From assembly GCA_036742455.1 (NCBI GenBank), contig DAINQU010000016.1, positions 9,088 through 73,087 on the forward strand: 64,000 nt of DNA. The letters are read 5' to 3'. The notes below the pieces were generated by a model that was not told the DNA's origin, did not search any database, and saw only the letters and a list, made by a program, of their open reading frames with translations. This stretch comes from CAIKZZ01 sp036742455. GTDB lineage: Bacteria; Pseudomonadota; Gammaproteobacteria; Steroidobacterales; Steroidobacteraceae. Position numbers and translations under genes: made by a program. Shown one piece after another: positions 1 through 8,641 of the stretch (positions are counted from its first letter, which is position 1; each line of letters starts with the position of its first letter).

Positions 1-257
1 CGCCGCGCCGACGCCGGTACCAGCTGCCCACTTCCGGAACGAGTCGTGTCGTCATGACCTTCTCCCTACACCGTGTGTTCGCGTGCCTTAGGGTCCATGG
101 TAGGCGGGACGCAGCCCCTACGACTCAGGGATTCTCCGGATGCGATGCTCACAACTGGTGCATGCGGTATGCTGCAGTGCGCAATTAGTGTGCGCGGACA
201 GATTATTAAAATATAATAAAAACAATTAGTTAAGTTGCTTTCATCGGTGGTAGTCGC
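1..257. other. Intergenic left edge, no gene seen
   Basis: No convincing coding frame was found here. Short open frames on either strand lack recognisable motifs and good ribosome-binding sites. A very AT-rich tract at about 203-237 stands out from the GC-rich surroundings and lies just upstream of the sigma-54 promoter at 258-274. Such tracts often bind bending proteins or a sigma-54 activator, but no specific site could be assigned. Confidence 0.5.
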
Positions 258-274
258 TTGGCACGATCCCTGCA
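258..274 (+). promoter_or_regulatory. Sigma-54 (-24/-12) promoter of the porin gene
   Basis: The 17-mer TTGGCACGATCCCTGCA matches the RpoN consensus TTGGCACRNNNYTTGCW at all but one position. The -24 GG is at 260-261 and the -12 GC at 272-273, with the required ten bases between them. Transcription would start near 285, giving a leader of about 35 bases before the porin ATG at 321. Sigma-54 promoters need an activator ATPase; none is encoded in this window. Confidence 0.75.
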
Positions 275-320
275 ATGGATGACGTACGGCCTTTCCCCGT
301 GATTGCTAAAAGGACTTGCC

Positions 321-1448
321 ATGGACGTTCATTTGAAATCGGTCGCGTCGGTTGCCTTGGTGCTGGCGTGCATCGGCATGGCGCGAGCGGACGGCGATGC
401 CACCGCCTCGTCGGATGCGCCCGCAGCGACTGTTGTATCGGGCTATCTTGATACGTCATCGACCCATCTATCGGGCTCGGGGCTCTTCACGAGTGGCACC
501 CCGGATCGGGTCTTCGACACCAAAAACGGGGGTATCGCGATCCAGCAGGCCGCGGTCTCTGTGGCTTACCAGCCTAAAGAGGGCTTGGGCGGTGTCGTCA
601 ACGTGACCGCGGGGAATGACGCAAACGTCATCGCTTCGTACGGCGCTCTGGGGGGCGGCGGTAACAAGTTCGACGTGACGCAGGCATTCCTGCAATACGC
701 CACCGGTCCGGTGACGGTGATGGCGGGTAAGTTCGTGACATTGGCCGGTGCCGAAGTCATCAACTCACCGACCAATCCCAATTTCTCACGGTCGATACTG
801 TTTGGGTACGCCATTCCCTACACCCACACCGGCGTGCGAGCGACCTATGCGGTGACAGATACCGTGAGCCTTATCGCGGGCGTCAACAACGGCTGGGATT
901 CGCTAAAACCCGCTAACTCGGGCAAGACGATTGAATTTGGGGGAACGTTTACGCCCTCCAAAGCCTTCTCACTGGCGGCATCCGGCTATTTCGGCAAGGA
1001 ACGCATCGCGGGCCTCGTCGACGTAGGTCCCGAAGGGACGCGCTCGCTGATCGATCTCGTCGCCACATGGAACGTGACGGATGCCTTGGCGCTCGTTCTG
1101 AACTACGACTGGGCGAAGCAGTCGGGGGTCACGGATGGGATCAGCCCGCCGACGAGCGCCCAGTGGAATGGCTTGGCGGCTTACGTGAATTACACGTTCA
1201 CGGATCAGTGGAAAGCGTCCGTGCGCGCCGAGTACATGAACGACAGCGATGGCTATCGAACCGGGGTGGCACAACGGTGGAAAGAAGTCACAGCGACGCT
1301 GGCTTTCTTGCCGGTGAAGGCTGTCGAAATTCGTGTTGAAGCGCGCGCGGACCGATCGGACGTCGCCTCATTCGTCATGGACTCCGCCACGATGGCTGTT
1401 TCCTCCAGCCAAAATTCGGTCGCGCTGCAGACTCTCTTCAAGTTCTAA
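321..1448 (+). CDS. Outer-membrane beta-barrel porin (BBP2/OmpL-like)
   Basis: This 375-residue protein begins with a signal peptide (hydrophobic core LKSVASVALVLACIGM, cut near ARADG). The rest is made of alternating amphipathic strands with many aromatic and Gly residues, ending in LQTLFKF with the terminal Phe typical of barrels assembled by BamA. The pattern fits the OmpL-like porin-2 family, so a passive channel for small solutes is inferred; the substrate is unknown. The ATG at 321 was preferred to a TTG at 303 because AAAGGA lies six bases upstream. It is a single-gene unit, with the sigma-54 promoter upstream and a GC-rich hairpin downstream. Nitrogen- or carbon-linked control is likely from the promoter type. 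Confidence 0.75.
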   Translation: MDVHLKSVASVALVLACIGMARADGDATASSDAPAATVVSGYLDTSSTHLSGSGLFTSGTPDRVFDTKNGGIAIQQAAVSVAYQPKEGLGGVVNVTAGNDANVIASYGALGGGGNKFDVTQAFLQYATGPVTVMAGKFVTLAGAEVINSPTNPNFSRSILFGYAIPYTHTGVRATYAVTDTVSLIAGVNNGWDSLKPANSGKTIEFGGTFTPSKAFSLAASGYFGKERIAGLVDVGPEGTRSLIDLVATWNVTDALALVLNYDWAKQSGVTDGISPPTSAQWNGLAAYVNYTFTDQWKASVRAEYMNDSDGYRTGVAQRWKEVTATLAFLPVKAVEIRVEARADRSDVASFVMDSATMAVSSSQNSVALQTLFKF

Positions 1449-1459
1449 ACCGATCGGCC

Positions 1460-1483
1460 GGCGGCCGCCTCAGCGCGGCCGCC
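1460..1483 (+). terminator. GC-rich hairpin after the porin gene
   Basis: A perfect 9-bp stem (GGCGGCCGC with GCGGCCGCC, loop CTCAGC) starts 12 bases after the porin stop codon. No U-tract follows, so it is either a weak intrinsic terminator or an mRNA 3' stabilising structure. Confidence 0.5.
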
Positions 1484-1623
1484 GTTGGAATCGTCAAATT
1501 GCGTGGGGCGCCGCACATGGCCCGGGACGCCTGCCGAGTGTGCGATCATTCGGCTTCGTCCTCCGCCCTCTGACGGTACCGAGAGCGTTTCGGTGAGTCG
1601 GGCGAATATTCGGAGCAACCGCC

Positions 1624-3054
1624 TTGCCTCAAGCCAACACCGGCCGCGGACTGGATCGCGACCTTGTGTGTATTGATCTCGAGACGACGGGGGGACATCC
1701 GTCGCGTAACCGCATCATCGAAATCGGTCTGATTGAAATCGATCGGGACGGCAGCGAGCGCGTGTGGAGTACCTTGGTAAACCCCGGCGTTCGAATCCCC
1801 GCGCAGATTGAAACGTTCACCGGCATTTCAAACGCCATGGTGGAATCCGCTCCGCCCTTCGAGGACGTTTACCGCGAACTCATCGAGCGACTGTCAGGGC
1901 GGGTGTTTGTCGCCCACAACGCGCGATTTGACTATGGCTTTGTTCGTGCCGAATTGCTGCGTCTTGGCGTGCGATTCCTAGCGCCGGTACTGTGCACGGT
2001 CAAACTGTCCCGCCGACTTCAGCCCGAGCATCCCCGACATAACTTGGACTCCGTGATGGCGCGCTATGGGCTGTCGTGCGATGCCCGTCATCGCGCGCTC
2101 GGGGATGCCATGGTGCTGCGTGACCTACTCGCCATATGGCGGCGCACTGTGGAGCCCGAACGCCTCGCCGCACTGGTGCACGGATTGCTGACCGAGACCT
2201 CGCTGCCGCCACAGCTCGGCGCAGATCTGGCGGATGAGTTGCCGGAATCTCCGGGCATTTACCGGTTCTACGGCGAAGATGACGCGTTGCTGTACGTGGG
2301 CAAAAGCAAAAATATCCGTAAGCGCGTCTTCGAGCATTTTGCGGCGGATCATCGTTCCGCGACCGAGGCCCGGCTCGCTCGACAGGTTCAGCGAGTGGAT
2401 TGGACAGAAACCGCTGGGGAGCTGGGCGCGCTGTTGGCCGAGGCGCGTGCCGTAAAGCTGCTTAAGCCTCTGAATAACAAGAAATTAAAATCTCCGGCCG
2501 CGATGACTCTTTGCTTGATGCGGGTGCCGGACGGCAGTGAACGGTTGCTGCCTGTCGAGATGGCTGACGCTCGTGCTAGCGGACGCGAAGATTGCTTTGG
2601 GTTGTATAAGGACGCCAAATCGGCGCTACGTGCAGCGGAGGAGATTTGCCGGGCGCACCGACTCTGTCCGAAAACACTGGGACTCGAGACGGGACGTGGT
2701 GCAGACGCCGAGGGTGCCTCATGCTTTGCGCATCAGTTGGGCCGCTGCAAAGGGGTCTGTGTGGGGCTGGAGCCCGTTGCGTTGCACAACGCTCGGGTGA
2801 GACTCGCCTTTGCGAACACGCGAATTTCGACCTGGCCATTTCGGGGTCGATTGGCCGTGATCGAGAGTGACTGGCGTGGGTGCCACGATGTGCACGTCCT
2901 TGACGATTGGCGGTATCTCGGCACCGTCCACGAGGAGACGGAGGCTCGTGAGCTTTCCGTCCCGCAGGAATCCGCCTTCGATCCGGATATCTATCGCATA
3001 CTGCGTCGTTTCTTTGACGACACCGGTCAGTGCCGGATCGTGGAGCTCGACTGA
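1624..3054 (+). CDS. DEDDh 3'-5' exonuclease fused to a UvrC/Cho-type GIY-YIG nuclease
   Basis: This 476-residue protein joins two nuclease domains. Residues about 13-175 form a DnaQ-like exonuclease with the five catalytic residues visible: D18 and E20 (IDLET), D103 (HNARFDY), H156 and D161. Residues about 208-285 form a GIY-YIG endonuclease (GIY 211-213, YVG 224-226, followed by KSKNIRKRV) as in UvrC and Cho. A Cys/His cluster CFAHQLGRCKGVC further on resembles the UvrC cysteine motif. The architecture is known in bacteria as a PolIII-epsilon/UvrC-like fusion; its role in repair is assumed rather than proven. The TTG at 1624 is the only upstream start that keeps the whole exonuclease domain. 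The stop overlaps the rlmKL start (TGATG), implying translational coupling. Confidence 0.85.
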   Translation: MPQANTGRGLDRDLVCIDLETTGGHPSRNRIIEIGLIEIDRDGSERVWSTLVNPGVRIPAQIETFTGISNAMVESAPPFEDVYRELIERLSGRVFVAHNARFDYGFVRAELLRLGVRFLAPVLCTVKLSRRLQPEHPRHNLDSVMARYGLSCDARHRALGDAMVLRDLLAIWRRTVEPERLAALVHGLLTETSLPPQLGADLADELPESPGIYRFYGEDDALLYVGKSKNIRKRVFEHFAADHRSATEARLARQVQRVDWTETAGELGALLAEARAVKLLKPLNNKKLKSPAAMTLCLMRVPDGSERLLPVEMADARASGREDCFGLYKDAKSALRAAEEICRAHRLCPKTLGLETGRGADAEGASCFAHQLGRCKGVCVGLEPVALHNARVRLAFANTRISTWPFRGRLAVIESDWRGCHDVHVLDDWRYLGTVHEETEARELSVPQESAFDPDIYRILRRFFDDTGQCRIVELD

Positions 3055-5252
3055 TGCCTGATTTCGTGATGACCGCGCCGCGCGGCGCTGCCGATCTGTT
3101 GACCGCCGAGCTTGCGACGTTCGGCGCGGAGAACCTCCGTGAACGACCGTCCGGCGCGACCTGTTCCGGTCCCCTCGAAGTGGCGTATCGAGCCTGTCTT
3201 TGGTCGCGCGTTGCCAGTCGCGTCCTGATGACCTTGCACGTGGGCGATGCGGCCACGCCGGAGGCGCTCTACGCCGCAGCGCGAGCGATCGACTGGAGTC
3301 AGCATCTGGGGCCCACCGCCACATTGGCGGTCGACTTCGACAGCACACGTTCCGCCGTAACCCATACGCGCTTTGGTGCGCTGAAGGTGAAGGACGCGAT
3401 TGTCGATCAACTGCGCGAGTTGCGCGGTGACCGTCCCAATGTGGATACCGCGCGTCCGGACGTACGCGTGAGCGTACGCCTGGTGGCCGATCGAGCGACC
3501 TTTGCGATCGATCTCTCCGGCGATAGTTTGCATCGGCGTGACTGGCGTGGCGCGGGCGTTGCTGCTCCGTTGAAAGAGAATCTGGCCGCAACGCTGTTGC
3601 TGCGCGCCGGCTGGGCGGACATCGCGGCCGCCGGCGGGTCCTTCGTCGATCCGATGTGTGGCTCGGGCACACTGCCAATCGAAGCGGCATTGATCGCGAC
3701 GGATACGGCACCTGGCCTCAAACGCCAATATTTCGGCTTCAGCGGCTGGGCCCAACACGATACCGCGCTCTGGCAGCGGTTGCGTGATGAGGCTAACGCG
3801 CGCAGTACGATCAATCAGTTTGAGGCGGGGCGCATTATCGGCAGTGATATTGATGCTCGCGCCGTCCGCGCAGCGTTAGACGGTGCGCGATTGGCGGGTG
3901 TCGAGCGCATCATCGAGATTAAGCAGATGCCGCTCGCCCAGGTGAAACGACCGGCCGAACACGGACTGTTACTGGTGAACCCGCCGTACGGCGAGCGGCT
4001 CGGCGAAGAGGAGGGGCTGCGCGACTTGTACCGCGAACTCGGGTTGGTCTTGCGTGAGCGCTTTGACGGCTGGCAAGCGGCGGTGTTCACCGGCAATCCG
4101 GGTTTGGGCCGGGAAATCGGACTGGATGCCAAACGGCGGCACCATTTGTACAACGGCCCTATCGAAGCGCATTTGCTGCGATTTGAAGTCACCGAATCCA
4201 GTAGGCCCCGCGAGCATCGTCCAGGCCGTTTGCCGCCCGTCGACCCAGCTCGCCGGGAAAGCCCCGGCGCCCAAATGTTTGCAAATCGCCTGCGAAAAAA
4301 CCTCGATGCGTTGGGTAAGTGGGCCCGCAAGGAGGGGGTGTCGTGTTGGCGTGCGTACGACGCTGACATGCCCGAATATTCGTTTGCGATTGATCTTTAC
4401 GGCGCCTCTGAACCCGACGGTGGGCGCTACGCCTACGTCCAAGAATACGCGGCGCCGTCGTCGGTCGCCGAAGAGCGGGTTCGCGTACGTCGCGCGGAGG
4501 TGGTCTCGGTTTTGCCGGAAGTCCTCGGATTGCCCGAAGACCGCATCTGGTTTCGTACCCGCCGTCGTCGCAAGGGTTTGGATCAATACACGAAATTGGC
4601 GCACGAACAGGTCTTTCATACGGTTTCGGAGGGGGGACTTCGGTTTCTGGTGAATTTCGATGACTACCTCGATACGGGGCTGTTTCTCGACCATCGTATT
4701 ACGCGTGCTCGAGTGCGAGATCTCGCCGCCGGCCGGCGGTTCCTGAATCTCTTCGCGTATACCGGTAGTGCGACGGTGTACGCTGCAGCCGGCGGAGCGA
4801 CGTCCACGACGACCGTTGATATGTCGCGCACGTACCTTGAATGGGCTCAGCAGAACCTGCATCTAAACGGCTTCACTGGGCGCGAACATGTGCTGATCCA
4901 AGCCGACGCGCTCGACTGGATCCGCAATGCGCCGGCGGGCGGGTGGGACCTTATCTTCCTTGACCCTCCGACGTTCTCCAATTCAAAGCGTATGTCGGAA
5001 ACGCTCGACGTTCAGCGCGACCATGTGGCCCTGTTGGAATCCACGCTGCGGCTTGTGGCGCCCGGCGGCGTGCTGGTGTTTTCGACAAATTTCACACGCT
5101 TCGCAATGGATGCATCGCTCATGGCGCTCGCGGATGTTGAGGATATCTCGCGGCCGACGGTTCCCCGCGACTTCGAGCGTAATCCACGGATTCACCGATG
5201 TTTTTTGCTGCGCCCGAAGGCCTCGCTCATCGACCGGGAGGGCGCGCTCTGA
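3054..5252 (+). CDS. rlmKL: Bifunctional 23S rRNA methyltransferase RlmKL (m2G2445 and m7G2069)
   Basis: The 732-residue protein has the full RlmKL layout: an N-terminal THUMP RNA-binding domain (about 40-155), the UPF0020-type RlmL methyltransferase with the catalytic NPPYGER motif near residue 308, and a C-terminal RlmK methyltransferase with LDPPTFSNSKRM near residue 636. SAM-binding loops are visible at FVDPMCGSGTLPIE and FLNLFAYTGSATVYAA. The enzyme modifies G2445 and G2069 of 23S rRNA during 50S assembly. E. coli RlmL is about 702 residues, so this is full length. The ATG at 3054 overlaps the preceding stop; a GTG at 3030 would overlap far more and was rejected. The fusion of both activities is typical of gammaproteobacteria. 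Confidence 0.95.
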   Translation: MPDFVMTAPRGAADLLTAELATFGAENLRERPSGATCSGPLEVAYRACLWSRVASRVLMTLHVGDAATPEALYAAARAIDWSQHLGPTATLAVDFDSTRSAVTHTRFGALKVKDAIVDQLRELRGDRPNVDTARPDVRVSVRLVADRATFAIDLSGDSLHRRDWRGAGVAAPLKENLAATLLLRAGWADIAAAGGSFVDPMCGSGTLPIEAALIATDTAPGLKRQYFGFSGWAQHDTALWQRLRDEANARSTINQFEAGRIIGSDIDARAVRAALDGARLAGVERIIEIKQMPLAQVKRPAEHGLLLVNPPYGERLGEEEGLRDLYRELGLVLRERFDGWQAAVFTGNPGLGREIGLDAKRRHHLYNGPIEAHLLRFEVTESSRPREHRPGRLPPVDPARRESPGAQMFANRLRKNLDALGKWARKEGVSCWRAYDADMPEYSFAIDLYGASEPDGGRYAYVQEYAAPSSVAEERVRVRRAEVVSVLPEVLGLPEDRIWFRTRRRRKGLDQYTKLAHEQVFHTVSEGGLRFLVNFDDYLDTGLFLDHRITRARVRDLAAGRRFLNLFAYTGSATVYAAAGGATSTTTVDMSRTYLEWAQQNLHLNGFTGREHVLIQADALDWIRNAPAGGWDLIFLDPPTFSNSKRMSETLDVQRDHVALLESTLRLVAPGGVLVFSTNFTRFAMDASLMALADVEDISRPTVPRDFERNPRIHRCFLLRPKASLIDREGAL

Positions 5253-5346
5253 TCGCCACCGAGCCCATCATGGGGGACGTTTGAGGGCGCAGTGTGCTTA
5301 AATGGGGTGGTAGGCGCGCCAGCAAGGGCGATGCGCCGATCACGTG

Positions 5347-6141
5347 ATGATTACCATGTCCGCGCACAAACCGATCATAGGGGTTCCAGCCGACCGGCGA
5401 CTGCTCGGCAGTCACTGGTTCCATTGTGTCGGGGAGAAGTATTTGGCGGCGATCCGTGCGTCGGCCAATGCTACCCCGGTGATCGTGCCTTCGTTTGGTG
5501 ACCACGACGACCGATTGGCCATACTGTCGCGATGCGATGGGGTGTTGCTGACGGGCAGCCCGTCCAACGTGGAGCCTCATCGCTACGAGGGTCCCCACAG
5601 CGCTCCCGGTACGTGGCACGATCCGCACCGCGATGAGACGACGTTGGCAATGATCCCCGAAATAGTCGCGGCCGGTATGCCGCTCTTGGCGATTTGTCGT
5701 GGCTTTCAGGAATTGAACGTTGCCTACGGCGGTTCTTTGCATCAACGCGTGCAAGAAGTCCCCGGTTACAACGACCATCGTGAAGATGGCGAGGCGCCCC
5801 TCGATAACCAGTACGCGCCCGCCCACGACCTCACGCTTGCTGACGGTGGATTGCTCGCTTCCTTGGCGGGTACTCGGCACATTCGCGTCAACTCCTTGCA
5901 TCAGCAAGGTATTGATCGCTTGGGCTCCGGTCTGGTCGCGGAAGGCTGGGCTCCGGATGGCCTGATAGAAGCTGTTCGGGTCGCCGACGCCCGTCGATTT
6001 GCGGTGGCGGTGCAATGGCATCCCGAGTGGAAGTCCACCGAAAACGATTTCTCAAGGGTCCTTTTCCAGGCGTTTGGCGACGCTGCTAGGGCCTACGCGC
6101 GCTCCCGCGAGGAGGCGCATTACTCGACAGGTGCAACATGA
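5347..6141 (+). CDS. puuD: Gamma-glutamyl-gamma-aminobutyrate hydrolase (class I glutamine-amidotransferase-like)
   Basis: This 264-residue protein shows the class I amidotransferase fold of PuuD. The nucleophile Cys is near residue 117 in LLAICRGFQELNVAYGG, and the catalytic His-x-Glu is in VQWHPEW near the end. The LTGSPSNVEPHRY stretch is characteristic of the PuuD subgroup. The reaction releases GABA from gamma-glutamyl-GABA, the last step of the glutamylated putrescine route. It opens a polyamine operon and overlaps the next gene (ATGA). Starts at 5344 (GTG), 5347 or 5356 are all possible because the ribosome-binding site is poor. The neighbouring Puu synthetase and Pot importer support the assignment. 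Confidence 0.85.
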   Translation: MITMSAHKPIIGVPADRRLLGSHWFHCVGEKYLAAIRASANATPVIVPSFGDHDDRLAILSRCDGVLLTGSPSNVEPHRYEGPHSAPGTWHDPHRDETTLAMIPEIVAAGMPLLAICRGFQELNVAYGGSLHQRVQEVPGYNDHREDGEAPLDNQYAPAHDLTLADGGLLASLAGTRHIRVNSLHQQGIDRLGSGLVAEGWAPDGLIEAVRVADARRFAVAVQWHPEWKSTENDFSRVLFQAFGDAARAYARSREEAHYSTGAT

Positions 6142-7478
6142 CGACGAGTCCAGTCCGGCAATTCCTCAAAGACCACGGTATCCAGGAAGTCGAGGCCATT
6201 ATCCCGGACCTCGCCGGCGTGGCCCGCGGCAAGGTGGTGCCGTCGGAAAAGTACATTGAAGAAGAGGGCATGCGGCTGCCCGAGTCCATTTTTCTGCAAA
6301 CCGTCACGGGTGACTATCCGGACGACGACAGCTCTATCAGCCCTTCTGAAATCGACATCGTGCTGAAGGCTGATCCCAACACGATTCGGGTCGTCCCTTG
6401 GGCGGCAGAGCCGACCGCGCAAGTCATCCACGACTGCTTCTACGGGGACGGTCGCCCAGTCACCATGTCGCCGCGCTATGTGTTGCGCCGCGTGCTCGAT
6501 TTGTACGCGAGTCATGGCTGGGATCCGGTCATTGCGCCCGAGCTCGAGTTCTATTTGGTCGAGCCAAACATTGACTCCGACTATCCCTTGAAGCCGCCAA
6601 TCGGGCGTTCCGGCCGGCCGGAAATTGGCCGGCAAAGCTATTCCATCGCTGCGGTGAACGAGTTCGATCCGCTGTTCGATGACGTGTATGCCTATTGCGA
6701 AGCGCAGGAACTTCAGATTGATACGCTGATTCACGAAGCCGGCGCGGCACAGATGGAGATCAACCTCCTCCACGGCAATGCGCTGTCCTTAGCGGACCAA
6801 GCGTTCATGTTTAAGCGCACCGCCCGTGAAGCGGCGCTCCGCCACAAAATGTACGCGACATTCATGGCGAAGCCCCATGCCAAAGAGCCGGGCAGCGCCA
6901 TGCATCTGCATCAGAGCGTGGTTGATGTGAAAACGCGGCAGAACATTTTCAGCAATGCCGACGGCTCGCCGTCCAATTTATTCTTTGCGCACATTGCCGG
7001 TTTGCAACGCTACCTTCCGGCAGCGATGTCGCTCTTCGCGCCGAACGTCAACAGCTACCGCCGCACGACGCCGAACAGCATGGCGCCGATCAACGTGCAT
7101 TGGGGATATGACAACCGCACCGCAGGGCTTCGCGTGCCCATGTCGAGTCCGGTCGCGCGCCGGGTTGAGAATCGCGTCGGTGGTGCCGACGCCAATCCGT
7201 ATCTCGCGATGGCAGCCTCGCTCGCCTGCGGATACCTCGGTATGGTGGAAGGCCTGAAGCCGACCGAGCCCATCAGCGGCAGCGCCTACCTCTTGCCCTT
7301 CCAGTTGCCGCGTACGTTATCCGAGGCATTGCGCCTCTTACGGGAATGCCGTCCGTTGGTTGAGGTGTTCGGCGAACGTTTTGTCGGCGCGTACGCCGCC
7401 GTCAAGGAAAGCGAGCACGATGCGTTCTTACAGGTCATCTCAGCCTGGGAACGCGAACACTTGTTGCTGAACGTTTAA
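6138..7478 (+). CDS. puuA: Gamma-glutamylputrescine synthetase (glutamine-synthetase family)
   Basis: The 446-residue protein belongs to the glutamine synthetase family. The N-terminal beta-grasp (about 15-110) is followed by the catalytic domain with ELEFYLVEP, the GAAQMEINLLHG metal-binding strand, HLHQS and the NRTAGLRVP loop. In the Puu pathway it joins glutamate to putrescine using ATP, which traps imported polyamine. True glutamine synthetase is less likely because the gene sits between puuD-like and potF-like genes and the protein lacks the length and adenylylation region of GlnA. It overlaps puuD by four bases, so the two are probably translated together. Oxidation steps (PuuB, PuuC) are not encoded here. 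Confidence 0.85.
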   Translation: MTTSPVRQFLKDHGIQEVEAIIPDLAGVARGKVVPSEKYIEEEGMRLPESIFLQTVTGDYPDDDSSISPSEIDIVLKADPNTIRVVPWAAEPTAQVIHDCFYGDGRPVTMSPRYVLRRVLDLYASHGWDPVIAPELEFYLVEPNIDSDYPLKPPIGRSGRPEIGRQSYSIAAVNEFDPLFDDVYAYCEAQELQIDTLIHEAGAAQMEINLLHGNALSLADQAFMFKRTAREAALRHKMYATFMAKPHAKEPGSAMHLHQSVVDVKTRQNIFSNADGSPSNLFFAHIAGLQRYLPAAMSLFAPNVNSYRRTTPNSMAPINVHWGYDNRTAGLRVPMSSPVARRVENRVGGADANPYLAMAASLACGYLGMVEGLKPTEPISGSAYLLPFQLPRTLSEALRLLRECRPLVEVFGERFVGAYAAVKESEHDAFLQVISAWEREHLLLNV

Positions 7479-7490
7479 CAAGGGTTAACG

Positions 7491-8627
7491 GTGCCTCCGC
7501 CGCGCCTCGCACTCTGGGTCCTGGTCGTTTCGATCGGGGTGGTTGGTTGCGCACGGCGGCACAGCGAGCCGACATCGTCGGCTCCGTCTGCCCATTCCGG
7601 TAAGGCTCGCGTCGTCAACGTCTACAATTGGACGGACTACATCGCCCCGGAGGCGCTCGCTCGCTTTGAGAGCGAGACCGGCATCCGGGTCAACTACGAC
7701 GTCTTCGACAGCAACGAAGTGTTGGAAACGAAGTTACTCACCGGCCATACCGGTTATGACGTTGTTGTCCCCACCGATTACTTCCTCGAACGGCAATCGA
7801 AAGCTGGTGTGCTAAAGCCGCTGGATCGATCCAAGTTACCGAATTTCCGGAATCTCGATCCTCGGGTACTGAAGCAATTGGAGTCGTTGGATCCCGGTAA
7901 TCGCTACGGGGTCCCGTATGCCGGGGTGATCACGGGCATCGGCTATAACGTGGATAAGGTCCGCGCCGTGCTCGGAGATGTACCGATCGACAGTTGGTCG
8001 GTCATTTTCGATCCTAAGAACGCGGCGAAACTGAAAGCCTGTGGCTTGACGATGCTCGATCAAGAAGCAGAAGTGATCTTCTCGACCAAGATCTGGCTCG
8101 GATTGGATACGGCGTCGGAAAGCCTGGCTGATCTTGCTCGGGCGGAGTCCGCTTTGACGGCTATCCGGCCCTACATTCGGTACTTCAACAGTTCTCAGTA
8201 CATCAATGATCTGGCCAACGGCGAGATCTGCATTGCGCTCAGTTGGAGCGGCGACATCTTGCAGGCGCGCGATCGTGCAGCGGAGGCGGGTAAGGGTGTC
8301 CACATAGCCTTTACCGTGCCCAAAGAAGGCGCGCTGCGCTCCTTCGACATGTTGGCGATACCCGCCGATGCGCCGCATCCTGAGGATGCACATCGCTTCA
8401 TTAATTTTCTGCTGCAAGCCGATACCGCGGCGGGGTTCACTGAGTTCCGCAAGTATCCAACGGGCAATTTGGCCAGTGAATCCTTGGTGCCACCCGAATT
8501 GCGCTCGGACCCGATTATTTACCCGCCAGCCGACGTGGTTGCGCGGTTTCTTCCGCATCGAGCGGAATCCTTGGCCTACGCGCGTTACGCGAATCGGGCT
8601 TGGACTCGCATCAGAACCGGACTCTGA
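7491..8627 (+). CDS. potF: Polyamine ABC transporter substrate-binding lipoprotein (PotF/PotD family)
   Basis: This 378-residue protein starts at a GTG with AAGGG upstream. Its N-terminus ends in a lipobox (IGVVGC, Cys near residue 20), so it is probably a lipid-anchored binding protein. The mature part begins with VVNVYNWTDYIAPEALARFE, the signature of PotD/PotF proteins, and continues with YDVVVPTDYFLERQ and NSSQYINDLANGEICIALSWSGDI. It would capture putrescine or spermidine and hand it to PotHI. E. coli PotF is soluble periplasmic, so the lipid anchor is a small difference. It lies 12 bases after puuA in the same operon. Confidence 0.88.
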   Translation: MPPPRLALWVLVVSIGVVGCARRHSEPTSSAPSAHSGKARVVNVYNWTDYIAPEALARFESETGIRVNYDVFDSNEVLETKLLTGHTGYDVVVPTDYFLERQSKAGVLKPLDRSKLPNFRNLDPRVLKQLESLDPGNRYGVPYAGVITGIGYNVDKVRAVLGDVPIDSWSVIFDPKNAAKLKACGLTMLDQEAEVIFSTKIWLGLDTASESLADLARAESALTAIRPYIRYFNSSQYINDLANGEICIALSWSGDILQARDRAAEAGKGVHIAFTVPKEGALRSFDMLAIPADAPHPEDAHRFINFLLQADTAAGFTEFRKYPTGNLASESLVPPELRSDPIIYPPADVVARFLPHRAESLAYARYANRAWTRIRTGL

Positions 8628-8641
8628 GGGGACTTACGGCA

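Noticed and set aside
3030..3053. Upstream GTG start for rlmKL
   Set aside because: It would extend the protein into the end of the previous gene; the ATG at 3054 has the coupled TGATG overlap and matches the family N-terminus.
2719..3711. 330-residue open frame on the minus strand
   Set aside because: It lies antisense to the exonuclease fusion and rlmKL, is rich in Arg and Pro as expected for an antisense shadow, and has no ribosome-binding site or motif.
3969..4862. 297-residue open frame antisense to rlmKL
   Set aside because: It is completely inside the well-supported rlmKL gene and shows no domain pattern.
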